A stretch of 64,000 nt of DNA from an uncultured Rikenellaceae bacterium (GCA_944415565.1 CALYBQ010000003.1:62001-126000), one strand, 5' to 3'. Shown: positions 47,267 to 59,000, counted from the stretch's first letter. Made by a program: numbers and translations. The notes: generated by a model from the letters alone, not told the origin.

Positions 47267-48556
47267 ATGAAACGTAAGAATCTTCATTTCGAGACACTAC
47301 AACTCCATGTAGGACAAGAAAATCCAGATCCGGCAACCGATGCACGGGCCGTACCTATCTATCAAACCACATCCTACGTATTCCACAACTCGCAACATGC
47401 CGCCGACCGTTTCGGGCTACGGGACATCGGGAATATCTACGGACGGCTCACTAATTCGACACAAGCCGTTTTCGAAGAGCGTGTTGCCGCCCTCGAGGGA
47501 GGTGTGGCAGGATTAGCCGTGGCTTCAGGTGCCGCCGCCATTACCTATACCTTACAGAACATACTCGGTCCGGGCGACCACATCGTAGCGGCCGACAATC
47601 TATACGGCGGATCATACAACCTCATAACAAACACGTTGGCCGCACAGGGCGTCGAATACACCATTATAGATGTGAACGACCATGCGGCACTCGAACAAGC
47701 CATCCGCCCAAACACAAAGGCCGTATACGCCGAAACCTTCGGCAATCCGAACTCCGAAGTGACGGATATAAATGCCGCTGCCGAAATAGCACACAGCCAC
47801 AACATCCCGCTGATAATCGACAACACGTTCGGCACGCCATATCTGATCCGCCCCATCGAACACGGAGCAGACATAGTTGTACACTCGGCCACCAAGTTCA
47901 TAGGAGGCCACGGAACCAGCCTCGGCGGGGTAATAGTCGATAGCGGACGGTTCGACTGGAAGGCTAATGCCGATAAGTTCCCTACCCTCGCCAAACCGGA
48001 CCCAAGCTACCACGGAGTGGTATTCGCCGATGCCGTCGGAGAGGCTGCATTCGTGACACGTATACGTGCGGTCCTCCTGCGCGATACCGGAGCGACGATC
48101 TCTCCATTCAACGCTTTTATCCTTCTGCAAGGATTGGAAACATTGTCGCTGCGCGTCGAACGTCACGTAGAGAACGCCTTGAAAGTAGTGGAATACCTCG
48201 CACGGCATCCCAAAGTCGCCAAAGTGAATCACCCCTCGCTAACCGATCATCCCGACCACGACTTATACAAACAATATTTTCCGAAAGGGGCTGCAAGCAT
48301 ATTCACTTTCGAGATCAAAGGCGGGCAGGAAGAGGCATGGCGATTCATAGATTCGCTGGAGATATTCTCGCTGCTGGCCAATGTCGCCGACGTAAAAAGC
48401 CTCGTCATCCATCCGTACACGACAACACACTCGCAGTTGAGCGCCGAAGAACTGGCACAGCAACATATCACCCCATCGACCGTTCGGCTGAGCATCGGAA
48501 CCGAACATATCGACGACATCATCGCCGACCTAGAGCAGGCGTTCGCTAAGATTTAG
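47267..48556 (+). CDS. metY: O-acetylhomoserine sulfhydrylase-type PLP enzyme
   Basis: A 429-residue Cys/Met-metabolism PLP enzyme that makes homocysteine from O-acetylhomoserine and sulfide. The family start [26 protein letters not shown], the YGRLTNSTQ region and the PLP lysine Lys210 ([11 protein letters not shown]) are present. Length (about 430, longer than the 380-400 of cystathionine gamma-synthase) and the C-terminal [14 protein letters not shown] favour MetY. The ATG at 47267 fits the complete promoter; the upstream open frame would run into it. Confidence 0.93.
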   Translation: MKRKNLHFETLQLHVGQENPDPATDARAVPIYQTTSYVFHNSQHAADRFGLRDIGNIYGRLTNSTQAVFEERVAALEGGVAGLAVASGAAAITYTLQNILGPGDHIVAADNLYGGSYNLITNTLAAQGVEYTIIDVNDHAALEQAIRPNTKAVYAETFGNPNSEVTDINAAAEIAHSHNIPLIIDNTFGTPYLIRPIEHGADIVVHSATKFIGGHGTSLGGVIVDSGRFDWKANADKFPTLAKPDPSYHGVVFADAVGEAAFVTRIRAVLLRDTGATISPFNAFILLQGLETLSLRVERHVENALKVVEYLARHPKVAKVNHPSLTDHPDHDLYKQYFPKGAASIFTFEIKGGQEEAWRFIDSLEIFSLLANVADVKSLVIHPYTTTHSQLSAEELAQQHITPSTVRLSIGTEHIDDIIADLEQAFAKI

Positions 48557-48627
48557 GGGCAGCACGCCACACAGATACTCGACAATAGCGACACGTCCGC
48601 GTCCGATTATGGACGACAACAATACCA

Positions 48628-48663
48628 ATATGGGGTTGCCTTATTAATTCGGCAACCCCATAT
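48628..48663 (+). terminator. Terminator after metY
   Basis: Stem ATATGGGGTTGCC (48628-48640) with GGCAACCCCATAT (48651-48663), AT-rich flanks. Confidence 0.8.
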
Positions 48664-48791
48664 ATTGATTATAATAAAATATACAGCCTCTATGATAGAA
48701 ACACACATATTAACAATACACCTAAAACATCAAGGATAACAACATATTAGAAAATATCGCCACAGTTTAACGTATTTAAATTTTATATTCT

Positions 48792-48799
48792 TATATTTG
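48792..48799 (+). promoter_or_regulatory. -7 promoter element of the transglutaminase-like gene
   Basis: TATATTTG, exact match, 28 bases before the ATG; the -33 element is weak. Confidence 0.5.
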
Positions 48800-48826
48800 A
48801 TTTAATAGAATATATTATTGCACAAT

Positions 48827-50767
48827 ATGACACTTAAACAACTACCCTTTTATCTTATTGTGGTCGCCACTTTTGCATGCAGTCGCAGCAGCAGGTTGGA
48901 GACCGCCTTGGCATTAGCCGGCGATAATGCCCCTCAACTTCAAAAGGTACTGGACCACTACTCGGCAAACGAGGCTGACAGTCTGAAACTCAAAGCCGCA
49001 GTTTTCCTTATCGAGAACATGCCCGGGCATGTGTCGGTAGATTCCGCCAAAGTCAGCGAATTTTACGACGGCGTCAACGGTCTACTCGACCTCCGGTCCA
49101 AAATGAAGAAAAACAGGGACAGCATAATAGCTTTCGTCGGCACATTGGAATACTCCAAGGACATGATAGTGCAGGACATACACTGTATAACCGGTGACTT
49201 TCTGATAAGCAATATAGATTCCGTCTTCAAACTATGGGAAAAACCTTGGGCTAAGCATCTGACGTTCGAAGAATTCTGCGAATACCTGCTCCCTTACAAA
49301 TATTCCGAATTCCAACACCTCGACAACTGGCGGGAAGCACTGATTTCGAAATTCGCATATGCGCTGGACGACGTATCCGAGAACGATTTCACATACCACT
49401 ACCCGTATAGCATAGGTTATGCCCTGAACGATGCGTTCGTATCGAAGCTGAAACCGTTAATAACGTTCAGGCCATACAAATTGGGACCACTATCCCCCTT
49501 CTTCAACTCGAAGGCAATAAACCGTATATCCTTCGGCGACTGCAACGACTACGCCGTTATCAACGTAGCTATGATGCGAAGTTTCGGAGTTCCGGCCGTA
49601 TTGGAATACGTCCCGCAGTGGGGCGAAATAGCCAGCGGTCGCCACGGGTGGTCAACCGTATGCAACATATCCGACTTCATCCCGATCCCTCACACCGACA
49701 AGGACGTAGGAGACGTCTTTTTCCCCGACCGCAAATTACCCAAGATATTCAGATACCAATATGCCCCCATACCTGAACGGGAAGAATATATCAGGAACGC
49801 CAAGTACATTTATAACTATTTCGCACAATTCGAAAAAGACATCACCTCTGAATATGTGGAGACCAGAGACATAGCTATTCCCGTCGACACAAAAGGCTTG
49901 GCGGACAAATACGCATATATAGCCGTATCGAACATGCGTACTTGGGACATAGTGGACTTCGGCACGATTAAACGCGGCAAGGCCCACTTCAAAAACATGG
50001 GAATGCGCGATATTGTCTATATCGTCTACGGGTTCGACGGCAAAGAACTAAAAATCATATCCGATCCGTTCATACTCCGCAATACAGGCGAGATAACCTA
50101 CATCAAAGCTGACATGAACCAACTGGACAGCGTAAAGATATGGCGCAAATATCCGCGCAGCGAGAATACCGCCAAAATGGAAAACCGCATCATAGGCGGC
50201 AAGATACAGGCTTCGACAGACTCGCTATTCACCAAGGACACGACCTTCTACGAAATCAAGGATCTGTACTACCCCGACCTAATCCCTATCGTATCCGACT
50301 CGACATACAGGTATTGGCGCTATCTGGCCCCGGCCGGATCGGCAGGCAACATAGCCGAAGTGCAATTTTTCCAAAACGGCATCGACTCCATGCTTACAGG
50401 CAGACTATTCGGCACTCCCGGCGAAAACATCGAACACGTAGCAGACAACGACTGGCTGACATACTATTACATCAAGAACTCAAAAAAGACGGCATGGGTT
50501 GCGATGGACTTCGGAGATACTATTCGAATCGACAAGGTACGTTGCGTACCGCGCAGCGACGATAACGCTATCCACGTAGGGGACGTTTACGAACTGGATT
50601 ACTTTGCCGACGGCAAGTGGCATTCACGCCCACAGCAAACTGCCGCCGAACGTTATCTGATCTTCGACTCTGTACCTAAGAACTCGTTAATGTTATTGAA
50701 GAACCTCTCGCGAGGTAAGCAGGAACGCATATTCACATACGAAAACGGCAAACAAAAATGGTGGTAA
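48827..50767 (+). CDS. Transglutaminase-like-domain lipoprotein
   Basis: A 646-residue lipoprotein (lipobox TFAC). Residues about 1-200 are helical and unrecognised. A transglutaminase-like (papain-fold) core follows, with Cys239 (FGDCNDYAV) and His273 (ASGRHGWSTV); a third catalytic Asp is expected just after. The following part is beta-rich, and the C-terminal about 160 residues (VADNDWLTYYYIKNSKKTAWVAMDFGD) look like a discoidin/F5-8C-type sugar-binding domain. The family includes proteases and cross-linking enzymes; which applies here is unknown. It faces the export-system operon, with a shared hairpin between. Confidence 0.8.
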   Translation: MTLKQLPFYLIVVATFACSRSSRLETALALAGDNAPQLQKVLDHYSANEADSLKLKAAVFLIENMPGHVSVDSAKVSEFYDGVNGLLDLRSKMKKNRDSIIAFVGTLEYSKDMIVQDIHCITGDFLISNIDSVFKLWEKPWAKHLTFEEFCEYLLPYKYSEFQHLDNWREALISKFAYALDDVSENDFTYHYPYSIGYALNDAFVSKLKPLITFRPYKLGPLSPFFNSKAINRISFGDCNDYAVINVAMMRSFGVPAVLEYVPQWGEIASGRHGWSTVCNISDFIPIPHTDKDVGDVFFPDRKLPKIFRYQYAPIPEREEYIRNAKYIYNYFAQFEKDITSEYVETRDIAIPVDTKGLADKYAYIAVSNMRTWDIVDFGTIKRGKAHFKNMGMRDIVYIVYGFDGKELKIISDPFILRNTGEITYIKADMNQLDSVKIWRKYPRSENTAKMENRIIGGKIQASTDSLFTKDTTFYEIKDLYYPDLIPIVSDSTYRYWRYLAPAGSAGNIAEVQFFQNGIDSMLTGRLFGTPGENIEHVADNDWLTYYYIKNSKKTAWVAMDFGDTIRIDKVRCVPRSDDNAIHVGDVYELDYFADGKWHSRPQQTAAERYLIFDSVPKNSLMLLKNLSRGKQERIFTYENGKQKWW

Positions 50768-50769
50768 TC

Positions 50770-50803
50770 AAAAGCGGGAGGACTTTAGAGTTCTTCCGCT
50801 TTT
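50770..50803. terminator. Bidirectional hairpin between convergent genes
   Basis: AAAAGCGGGAGGACT paired with GAGTTCTTCCGCTTTT, with G-U wobbles and T/A runs on both sides. Confidence 0.75.
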
Positions 50804-50899
50804 ATTAAGATTATTAATCCTTATATCGTACTTTGCCCCACACACGGGATATAATGCACATAAGCCAACAATAGATAATTGCGCTATCCGACACTACGA

Positions 50900-51943
50900 T
50901 TAAAGATCCAACACATACAGTACGGAGCCACCGTCTACCTTGTCCGCCACCACAAATACACCAGACTCCAAAGGAATGATATTATTCAACACCTCACCGT
51001 CACCGAATTGCAACTTATACGACACCGTCACCCCGGCTGCCTTATCATATACGGCCAAATATTTATTCGACGAATAAATAAACGTAAAATACAATTTAAC
51101 ATCAGTCTCCAAGACATAGGATAAATAAGTGGCATACGATCCGGGCGATGCATTAATAAATTCTATTTTCTCATAGTCGTCTGCAAATTCCCTATCGGAA
51201 GGAACATTTTTCTTCAGGAAGTCTATATTGTATCGTTCTTTCAGACGTTTGTGGCTATCGATAGAATAGACTGTGTTATCGAGTTGTCTCCAATACAATA
51301 CCTGACCATTATAGTCCGAAAAAGGACGCCCCAACCATAATCCCGAATTTAACTTCAACGAACCGATCGTATCCTGAAATTCAAAATTCGCATCAAAATA
51401 CCCCAACTCTTCCGATATGTCCGCATTGCCGTTAAAGCCGAGCTTTGCCACATACCCGCCGTCGAACGGATGCAACGCTTGAAAGAAACGTTTCATTTCA
51501 TCAGGCAGGGATTTCTCCTCCACAGAATTCGTTGCAGGAGAATATACCAACATCTTTCTCCCGTTCATATCATAAATTACAACGTTCCCCGCCTCTTCGA
51601 AGGCATACCATAGCGACACATATTCATTTCCGGCCCGGCCTACCCTACTGATATTCCCGGCAAACGCTCCTGAATCATCGAAAACACTGATTGTCTGACC
51701 ATGGAAGATGTAAATACTCGTATCTATCACGAATATATCCTTGACATTCCCTGTGGCTTTACCCAACTCTGTATACTGCGACACATGTTCCGTACTGTCT
51801 CCTCGCATATATATTTTACGGGCCTGAGTAACATCGACCCGTATCGACTCCGCCAATCCATCTACGCCATTATCCGTACACGAAAACAGTACTGAGACAA
51901 TACCCGCCCACAGCATTATAAGAAAAATACGTTTCATCTGCAT
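50900..51943 (-). CDS. 6-bladed beta-propeller lipoprotein
   Basis: A 347-residue lipoprotein (lipobox LFSC); the start may be two codons later (51937). The mature part is a series of beta-rich repeats of about 45-50 residues (KDIFVIDTSIYIFHG, GNVVIYDMNGRKMLVYS, GQVLYWRQLDNTVYSID) typical of Bacteroidota 6-bladed propeller proteins. Such proteins are common beside peptide-precursor and export genes in Bacteroidales, but their function is not established. It is the last gene of the operon, 61 bp after the signal-peptidase gene. Confidence 0.85.
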   Translation of the reverse strand: MQMKRIFLIMLWAGIVSVLFSCTDNGVDGLAESIRVDVTQARKIYMRGDSTEHVSQYTELGKATGNVKDIFVIDTSIYIFHGQTISVFDDSGAFAGNISRVGRAGNEYVSLWYAFEEAGNVVIYDMNGRKMLVYSPATNSVEEKSLPDEMKRFFQALHPFDGGYVAKLGFNGNADISEELGYFDANFEFQDTIGSLKLNSGLWLGRPFSDYNGQVLYWRQLDNTVYSIDSHKRLKERYNIDFLKKNVPSDREFADDYEKIEFINASPGSYATYLSYVLETDVKLYFTFIYSSNKYLAVYDKAAGVTVSYKLQFGDGEVLNNIIPLESGVFVVADKVDGGSVLYVLDL

Positions 51944-52004
51944 TAATAATTTATCCTACGTATAGCTCATTTCGACACTAATTAAATCGCACGCAAACTC
52001 CAGC

Positions 52005-52862
52005 TCAGTCCAACGCTTTGAGCACCCGTCCTTTTTGCACCCGCGAGTACAAGATATTGGGGGCTACGCCGACTATGAACTCCTCCGGAACCAGACCGAA
52101 ATACCGCGAGTCGCGCGAATCGGCAACATTGTCGCCCGCAAAGAAATAATAATTCTTCTCGAACTTATAACTCTTTATGCGCTCGCCACCGAGCAGTACC
52201 TTATTGTTCTTATACTCCAACTTCTTCCCTGTTTCATACTCGATATACTTTCTGTAAATCGCCCGGTTGCGCTTATTCATCTCAATTACGTCGCCCGACC
52301 GAGGAACATACAACGGTCCGAGATTCAGGATAGTCCACCCTATACCGCCGTCGAAAGGCCATGCCTTTACAACATTCTTTGGCAGATCAACCTCAGCCAA
52401 CGCCTGCTGTGCTTCGGGCAAACCTATCGCCCCATTTATCGAAGAGTTCACATACACTCCGTCCTTTATGGAAATGGTATCGCCCGGAATCGCGGCACAT
52501 CGCTTGACATATACGCTGTTGATCCTAAATCGAAGCGGATCGCGGGCTTTGCCGTTAGGGTAGTTGAATACGACCACATCGTTGCGGTCTATCTTTCGAA
52601 AACCTTTGACACGGAAGCTTTCCAAACGTGACGTATCGCTGAATTCCAACGACTTATACACCCTTGCGCCGGCTATGAGTTTATTGACTACTATAACATC
52701 CCCGCTCTGTATCGTAGGAGACATAGACTCGGTATTCACCGGGAAAGTATCGAATACGAATATCTTCAGACCGAACCACAAAATCACAGCCTAGAATGCC
52801 GCACAGATCAAATAAGCCGCAGCTGTTGCTATCCTTGCCAATATCCCCGTAACCTTTCCCAT
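52005..52862 (-). pseudogene. lepB: Type I signal peptidase with in-frame TAG in the membrane anchor
   Basis: The natural start is the ATG at 52862-52860, 15 bp after the upstream RND stop. It begins with a typical anchor (MGKVTGILARIATAAAYLICAAF), then TAG (52793-52791), then AVILWFGLKIFVFDTF and the rest of a normal enzyme. A TGG to TAG change would explain it. Downstream, the catalytic Ser (TESMSPTI) and Lys (VYVKRCAAIPGD, Lys95 counted from the GTG) and GDNVADSRDSRYFG are intact. A GTG at 52787 could start a 260-residue protein with a shortened anchor of about 12 hydrophobic residues. The enzyme normally removes signal peptides from exported proteins. Confidence 0.85.
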
Positions 52863-52877
52863 AACATTACGCCGCCT

Positions 52878-55800
52878 TTAATTTTCATGTTTTACTCGCT
52901 TAATTCCAAGCGGAAAGAATACGGGCAGTATCAAGACGAGCGCGATTATCGAAAAGACCATGCCCCCCATTACCCCGGATGCAAACGCATGCCAGAACAC
53001 CTCTTCGTCGCCTTTGGAAAGAAACGGAATCAATCCGAGTACGGTCGATACTATGGTAAGCATAATCGGAATCACCTTCCTGTCGTATGCTTTCAGATAT
53101 GTCTTCAACGGCGAATACCTGCTCGATTTGCGTATATTCTCATACTCGCTGATTATATAGATACCGGCATTGACGGTAAGCCCGCTCAACATCACTATGG
53201 CCGCAAATCCGCCTTGGTCAAAATAGCTCCATCCGAATGCGAATACCATGAAGAGCCCGACGAACGAGATCGGAATCATCAAGACGATCAACAAAGGCAA
53301 CCGGAGCGACTCGAATATCATAGCGCATATCATATATATCATGGCTATAATTGTCATTATCAGGCCGAACTTAGATTTTCCGCCGCCTCCGCCGCCTCCG
53401 GAATTTGGAACGGAAGCCTTATAACCCAACGGCATCTCGCTGTTCATCGACTTGACCGTCTCCTTCATCAACTTGTTGACGAGTTCGTATGAACCGACGA
53501 AATCGAATGCCACCGTAACCCTGTACGACTGATTGTTCTTGCTGATATTGGTTCCCGAAGGACGCATTTCGATGGCCCCTATCATCGGCAGCCGCACCTC
53601 CACCGTATCTATCGTCACGGGATTGTTCATGACGTTCCACAAATCGAACGTCTCCCTCGCCGACGATATGAGCGACACACGCTCCGACTTTCCGTTCAGG
53701 AACAGGCTGTTGAGCGTACTTTTATGCAAAAGCTGCCCGATATACGAGAAATAGGCGGAAGAGTTAATATTGCTCTGGGCAATCCTTTCACGGTCAAGTT
53801 GTACGAAATATTCGTCCTGACGCACGCTCCAACTGACATTACCACCGAAAATGGCCGGCTCCTTGACCCTCGGGTTACGCAACAACCTCTCGACAAGGCT
53901 CTCCGCATATATCATCAACTGGTCGTAATTATACCCGCTTATATATATCCTGTTCGATTTATATCCGCTGCGGACATTATTGTTGAACGAATCGTCGTCG
54001 ATACCGTATACTCCCCATGTAGCTCCGCCATAATGTTGTGCGCGTTGTATAATATTCTGTTTCAAACGCACGGGGAACGCCGTATTCTCGTATTCCGGCT
54101 TGAACGTTATGTTGATATTCGCATTATTGTACGATCGGACGTTCGTAACGAAGAGGTCTATCTCATCGAACTGGGCGATATAATTCTCCATATATCGCAC
54201 TATGTCGTTGAGCTGATGCACAGTACATCCCTCTGGCATCCCCGCGTTTACCGTAAGCGACTTACGTTCCGGCTCCCTGTACATATTGCTGCGCTTCGTG
54301 GATTTCTCAAATACCCTGTATATGCCCCCGAGCGCTATCTCGAACTTCTCCTTATGCGTCTGGTAAAACTCCCCGCCGATGGTCTTATTGTAGAACTCTT
54401 TCAGCACCTTAGGCTTGTCTTTCTTGATTTCCAGTTTTTTCGGAAGCAGATGCACCGGTATCCCGAATCCGAGGATGAGGACCACGACGAACAGCCACTT
54501 ACGGCGACGCCCCCACATTATATACTTGCCGTATATCCTCTCGAACTTCACCACTCTCCTACGTTTCCTTACTCCGGACCTTGATATACTTCTGTTGACC
54601 GACAGTTTATCCAACAAGGACGGAATGAAGAAATAGGATATTACCAACGACACAGACAGATTTATTATCAGTACGAGTACGAAATCTATGAGTTTGGCCT
54701 TCTGGCTCTCCGGCAGGAAAAATATTATCGACAAAGAGGCTATCGTCGTCAACAACGCTCCGAGGATGGACACAAACACCTTACGGTTCTTATAGAATCC
54801 GTAATGGTCCACCATGATTATCGAAGTATCTATGATGAGCCCCATCGACACGGTTATGCCCGCCAGCGAATAGATATGTATCGAAATGTCGAACAGATTA
54901 TAAAAAATGACTGCTATAAGCAGATTGGCCAACAACGTAGAGAATATGACCAGCAAATAACGGAAACTCCGGCTCACCGCATAAACAAACGCCAGCAGTA
55001 TCAGCAGAGTGAAAAGCGTCCTGTACAATATCCTCGTAAGCTCCTGCTCTATGTATTCCGAAGCGTCGTAGCTCATAAGTGCGGAGAAATCCGCAGGGAA
55101 ATCGGCTTCGAGCCTCTCCATCTCGTCCTTGACGGCATGCGCCACCGAAACCACATTGCTGTTCGGTTCCGCATAGATGTTGAGATTTATCGTATTGAGC
55201 CCGTTGATCCTGTAATAACTCGACGGGAGCACCTCCGCATATTTCACGGTAGCTATATCGCCCAATCTCACCAACCTCCCGTTCACGTTTTTGACAGGAA
55301 TCTCCTCGAACGCTATCCGTTTCGTACTCGACAACTTGAGCAACGTGTTATTCCCGTCCGAATCCTCGACCAGACCGATGGCCCCCTCCCGCATATTGTC
55401 GTTGAAAGCAGCCGAAATATCCGACGTCCGTATGTCGTATACACGGGCACGTTCAGGATCGAACGTCACGATATACTCGAACGGTTTTATCCCGCTGTAA
55501 TTCACTCCGCTCACCCCATCGACACGGGACAACGGCATCAGCATGTTGTCCTCCAGATAATCGCCTATCTGCTGCGAGGTGAGACGCGAATTGATCGTAT
55601 ACGACAATATAGGTTTCTCCTGTTTGCCCGAGACGGCGAGCGACAAAGAAGGATACGACACTCCCTCCGGAAGCGAAGGGTACAGATAACGTATCAACGA
55701 CGCGACCTCGAATCGCGCCGCATCCATCTTGGTCCCCTTCTTGAAGCTCACGTTCACGCTCCCGCCTCCCTTTCGCGACGTGGAGCTAATATTCCTCACG

Positions 55801-56024
55801 CCGTCCATCCGCGCCAAAACGCTTTCTATCTTGGACGTGACCTCCTGCTCCACAAGCAATGGAGCCGCATCATTCCACGAGAACGAGACACTGATGTTAG
55901 TCGGCTGTGCCGTAGGAGTATACTGCACGCTCAACATGGGTATCATCGCCGCCCCGATCATGAACAGCGCACTCATGATGAGCAGAAGGGAGAACGAAGA
56001 CAACGTATGTTTCTTACCCTCCAT
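52878..56024 (-). CDS. RND-family transporter, second of a tandem pair
   Basis: A 1048-residue inner-membrane pump of the HAE-1/AcrB type with 12 predicted helices and two large periplasmic loops. The TM4 segment reads GLIIDTSIIMVDH, with a single Asp where HAE pumps normally have two. A seven-glycine tract (encoded at 53380-53400) precedes TM7, in an unusual flexible linker (NSGGGGGGGKSKFG). It overlaps the upstream RND gene by one base (TAATG), so the two are co-translated and may form a mixed trimer as MdtB/MdtC do. The substrate is unknown. Confidence 0.9.
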   Translation of the reverse strand: MEGKKHTLSSFSLLLIMSALFMIGAAMIPMLSVQYTPTAQPTNISVSFSWNDAAPLLVEQEVTSKIESVLARMDGVRNISSTSRKGGGSVNVSFKKGTKMDAARFEVASLIRYLYPSLPEGVSYPSLSLAVSGKQEKPILSYTINSRLTSQQIGDYLEDNMLMPLSRVDGVSGVNYSGIKPFEYIVTFDPERARVYDIRTSDISAAFNDNMREGAIGLVEDSDGNNTLLKLSSTKRIAFEEIPVKNVNGRLVRLGDIATVKYAEVLPSSYYRINGLNTINLNIYAEPNSNVVSVAHAVKDEMERLEADFPADFSALMSYDASEYIEQELTRILYRTLFTLLILLAFVYAVSRSFRYLLVIFSTLLANLLIAVIFYNLFDISIHIYSLAGITVSMGLIIDTSIIMVDHYGFYKNRKVFVSILGALLTTIASLSIIFFLPESQKAKLIDFVLVLIINLSVSLVISYFFIPSLLDKLSVNRSISRSGVRKRRRVVKFERIYGKYIMWGRRRKWLFVVVLILGFGIPVHLLPKKLEIKKDKPKVLKEFYNKTIGGEFYQTHKEKFEIALGGIYRVFEKSTKRSNMYREPERKSLTVNAGMPEGCTVHQLNDIVRYMENYIAQFDEIDLFVTNVRSYNNANINITFKPEYENTAFPVRLKQNIIQRAQHYGGATWGVYGIDDDSFNNNVRSGYKSNRIYISGYNYDQLMIYAESLVERLLRNPRVKEPAIFGGNVSWSVRQDEYFVQLDRERIAQSNINSSAYFSYIGQLLHKSTLNSLFLNGKSERVSLISSARETFDLWNVMNNPVTIDTVEVRLPMIGAIEMRPSGTNISKNNQSYRVTVAFDFVGSYELVNKLMKETVKSMNSEMPLGYKASVPNSGGGGGGGKSKFGLIMTIIAMIYMICAMIFESLRLPLLIVLMIPISFVGLFMVFAFGWSYFDQGGFAAIVMLSGLTVNAGIYIISEYENIRKSSRYSPLKTYLKAYDRKVIPIMLTIVSTVLGLIPFLSKGDEEVFWHAFASGVMGGMVFSIIALVLILPVFFPLGIKRVKHEN

Positions 56025-59000
56025 TACCGTATCCTCTTATATATCGAATAGTATATCAGCGGCACGAAATAGAGGCTTATCAACGTACCTACCGACATTC
56101 CGACGGCTATCGCGAGCGAAAGAGGCAACTGCAGGTCCGCCCCCATGTTACCCCCGGTGAGGAACGGGCATATCGCCAGTATCGTGGTCAGGGAGGTCAT
56201 AATTATAGGCTTGAACCTCCGGCTGCCGGCCACAAGTATGGCACGGATAAGCCCCACGCCTTCACGCCGCAATTTGTTTATGGTATCGACCTTGAGTATG
56301 GAGTCGTTGATGATTATACCCGAACATACGATCATACCTATCAGAGACATGATATTGATGCTCATTCCCAACGCCCAGAACACCAATAATATGAAGAACA
56401 TATCTATAAGTACCTCCGACAGTATTATGAGAGGCTGTATCAGCGATTCGAACTGCGAAGCGAGTATGAAGAACAACAGCAACACCGAGATTACGAGTAT
56501 GACGATAAGGTCGCCGATCATCTCTCTGTTCGAGAAATACGAGCCGGAGAACGAGACCTCGTAATCCTTGTGCAGCAGCAACTCCTCCTTTATGGTACGC
56601 ATGATATGCGGCACATCCTTATCCTCGACATTCATGCTCAACGGATAGATATTTCCTTCTGGTCCGGAGGTGATATACTTCAGGTCGCGGGCCTGCGTCT
56701 CGTCAACAAGCAGGCTGACGGGAATATCCACTCCTTTCTTTCTGATAACGGCGTCTTTGAGCAACGCCTCGAGTCCGACTTTATTCTCTCCAACGATAAC
56801 GGGAACCGACAGGCTTCCCTGCACGATGGTAAACAATTGGTTTTCGTTAAGCGCATTTTTCAGCGACGACATGACCTCAGAATAGGTCAATCCGTATAAG
56901 GCCAACAGCTCCGGTTTCACAACGTAAACTATATGATCCTGCCACGAAACGGGCTGTAGATGGACATTCGGAAGCCTCATCCTCAACGTATCGAGCAGGT
57001 TGCTCAGCGATACGGGATCTGGCGACCTGCCGTTCTTCAGCCTGAGCCGGGCGACTAACTTCGCCTCTTTGTCTGAAAATACGACGTCGAATATATTACC
57101 CGACGGTTCGAGCCCGTATATCGCTTTCGGATGGTGCGCTTCCATGTACGCCGCTATTCGATCCTGTATCTCGGTTATCGGCACGTCGCCCTCCTTGATG
57201 TATATCACCGTCTCTGACAGCCCCATACGGCGGGTATGATTGAGTATGAACTGCTGCGTTCCCGACATCACGGTACTTTGCCCCACTATATCTGCGAAGT
57301 TGTCCATGAGATCGGCCGAACGCCTGCTGTTCTCCTCTACGCTTATGCGTTCGTTCCAATCTATGTTCAAAAGCACATCCTCGTATGTCATATCCGGCAG
57401 TTTCTCCTTACGTATCTCCGCGAACAGGAATACAGACCCCACGACAGACAGGACGAGTACAGACCATACTATCCACCTGCGGCGGAACAATGCTTTCAGC
57501 CCTTTTTCGTATGCACCGATGACTCTGTCGAAAGATATTCGCGCAAGGAACCGGTTAGGCTGCGGATTGTCTTTTTTCCGGTACAGCAGATAGTAATACA
57601 CCGGAATAATGGTCACGGTAGCACCGAGGGCACTGAAAAGCGTTATGCTTATGGCCATCGCCTGATCGTAGAACATGGCCCCGGCAATCCCGCTCATGAA
57701 TATCAGCGGTATGAAAACGGCGCACGTTGTCAATACCGAACTGAGCATCGGGCCCGCCACCTCCTTCGTACCGTCAACGACCGCACGCCTGAGCGACCAT
57801 CCGTCGCGCCATCGCGCACTTATATTATCTATGACGACTATAGAGTTGTCCACCATCATACCCACTCCGAGAATCATACCGGAGAGGGAGACTATATTCA
57901 TACTGATCTTGAACAGATAGAAGAACAGCATAGACAATATCAGCGCTATCGGTATGGTCACCACAACCAACAGGGACGACCGGAAATTCTGCATGAACAG
58001 CATTATCACGAGACAGGCAAGCAACGTACCGATCACTATATCCTGTATGAGGTTGTTGATAGAGTAATCCAACAGTTCGGTCTGGTCGCGGGTAACGGTG
58101 AACGATATGGTCGGATAATCCCTGCGGAAGCTGTTCATCACGTTGTTGATGCTCGACTTCAGCTTCGACATCTTCGCTTCCGACTGTTTGATGACAGCCA
58201 GTGTGATGGCATCCTTACCGCCAGAGGTGACTATCGACTTACGTTTCTGCGGATGTAGTACGACACGCGCCAGATCCCTGATCTTATACAGCCTGTCCTC
58301 GACCTTGACATACGTGTCCTGAATATCCTCTATGTTCCGAGCCCTGTTCTGTACCTTTATGTTATACTGATACTCTCCGTCGCGTATCGTAAGATTGCCC
58401 ATCGTGATATTCACGCTCCTCACCGCACTCTCGAACGAACTCAACGGCAGGCCTATGTTCGCCAGTTTGTCCATGTCGGGCATTATCAGAATCTCCGGAA
58501 CGACATAACCGCTCATATCGACCATAGCCACCTCGGTCAGTTGTTCCAGGCGCTTCGCAATGACCTGTGCGGCGAACTCGCTCAACTCCGTAAACTTATC
58601 CGACACAGGGAACAAATCGTCCTTGCTTCCCTGCGACTCGTCGTTACGCACGCTGATATTCACGAAGAAAGCCGGAATATCCGTCGCCCCCGCCTTTATC
58701 ACAACCGGCCTGTCCATATCGCGCGGCAGGCTACCCATCAAGCGGTCTATCTTCTCGTTCGCCTCGATAAACAGATAATCCGTATTGAGCCCGTGTTCGA
58801 ACACCATATTTATGAGGCCGCTGCCGTCCTTGGTCTCTGTCGATATGTCCTTCAGCCCGGCTATCTGCATCAACTGCTGGCGGAGCTGTTTCACGACCGC
58901 ATCGTCGAGCTCTCGTGCCGACATGGACGGGTACGACACCTGTACCGTCATATATGGAATATCAACACTCGGAATCAGCGAAACCGGGATCAGCTTCATA

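Noticed and set aside
47133-47345. 70-codon minus-strand ORF across the metY promoter
   Set aside because: It covers a complete promoter and the start of metY, and is Cys/Tyr-rich as expected for an AT-rich shadow.
54804-56051. Plus-strand ORF of 415 codons
   Set aside because: Antisense shadow of an RND gene; rich in Arg/His/Tyr, no motif or start signal.
57236-58258. Plus-strand ORF of 340 codons
   Set aside because: Antisense shadow of the other RND gene with the same skewed composition.
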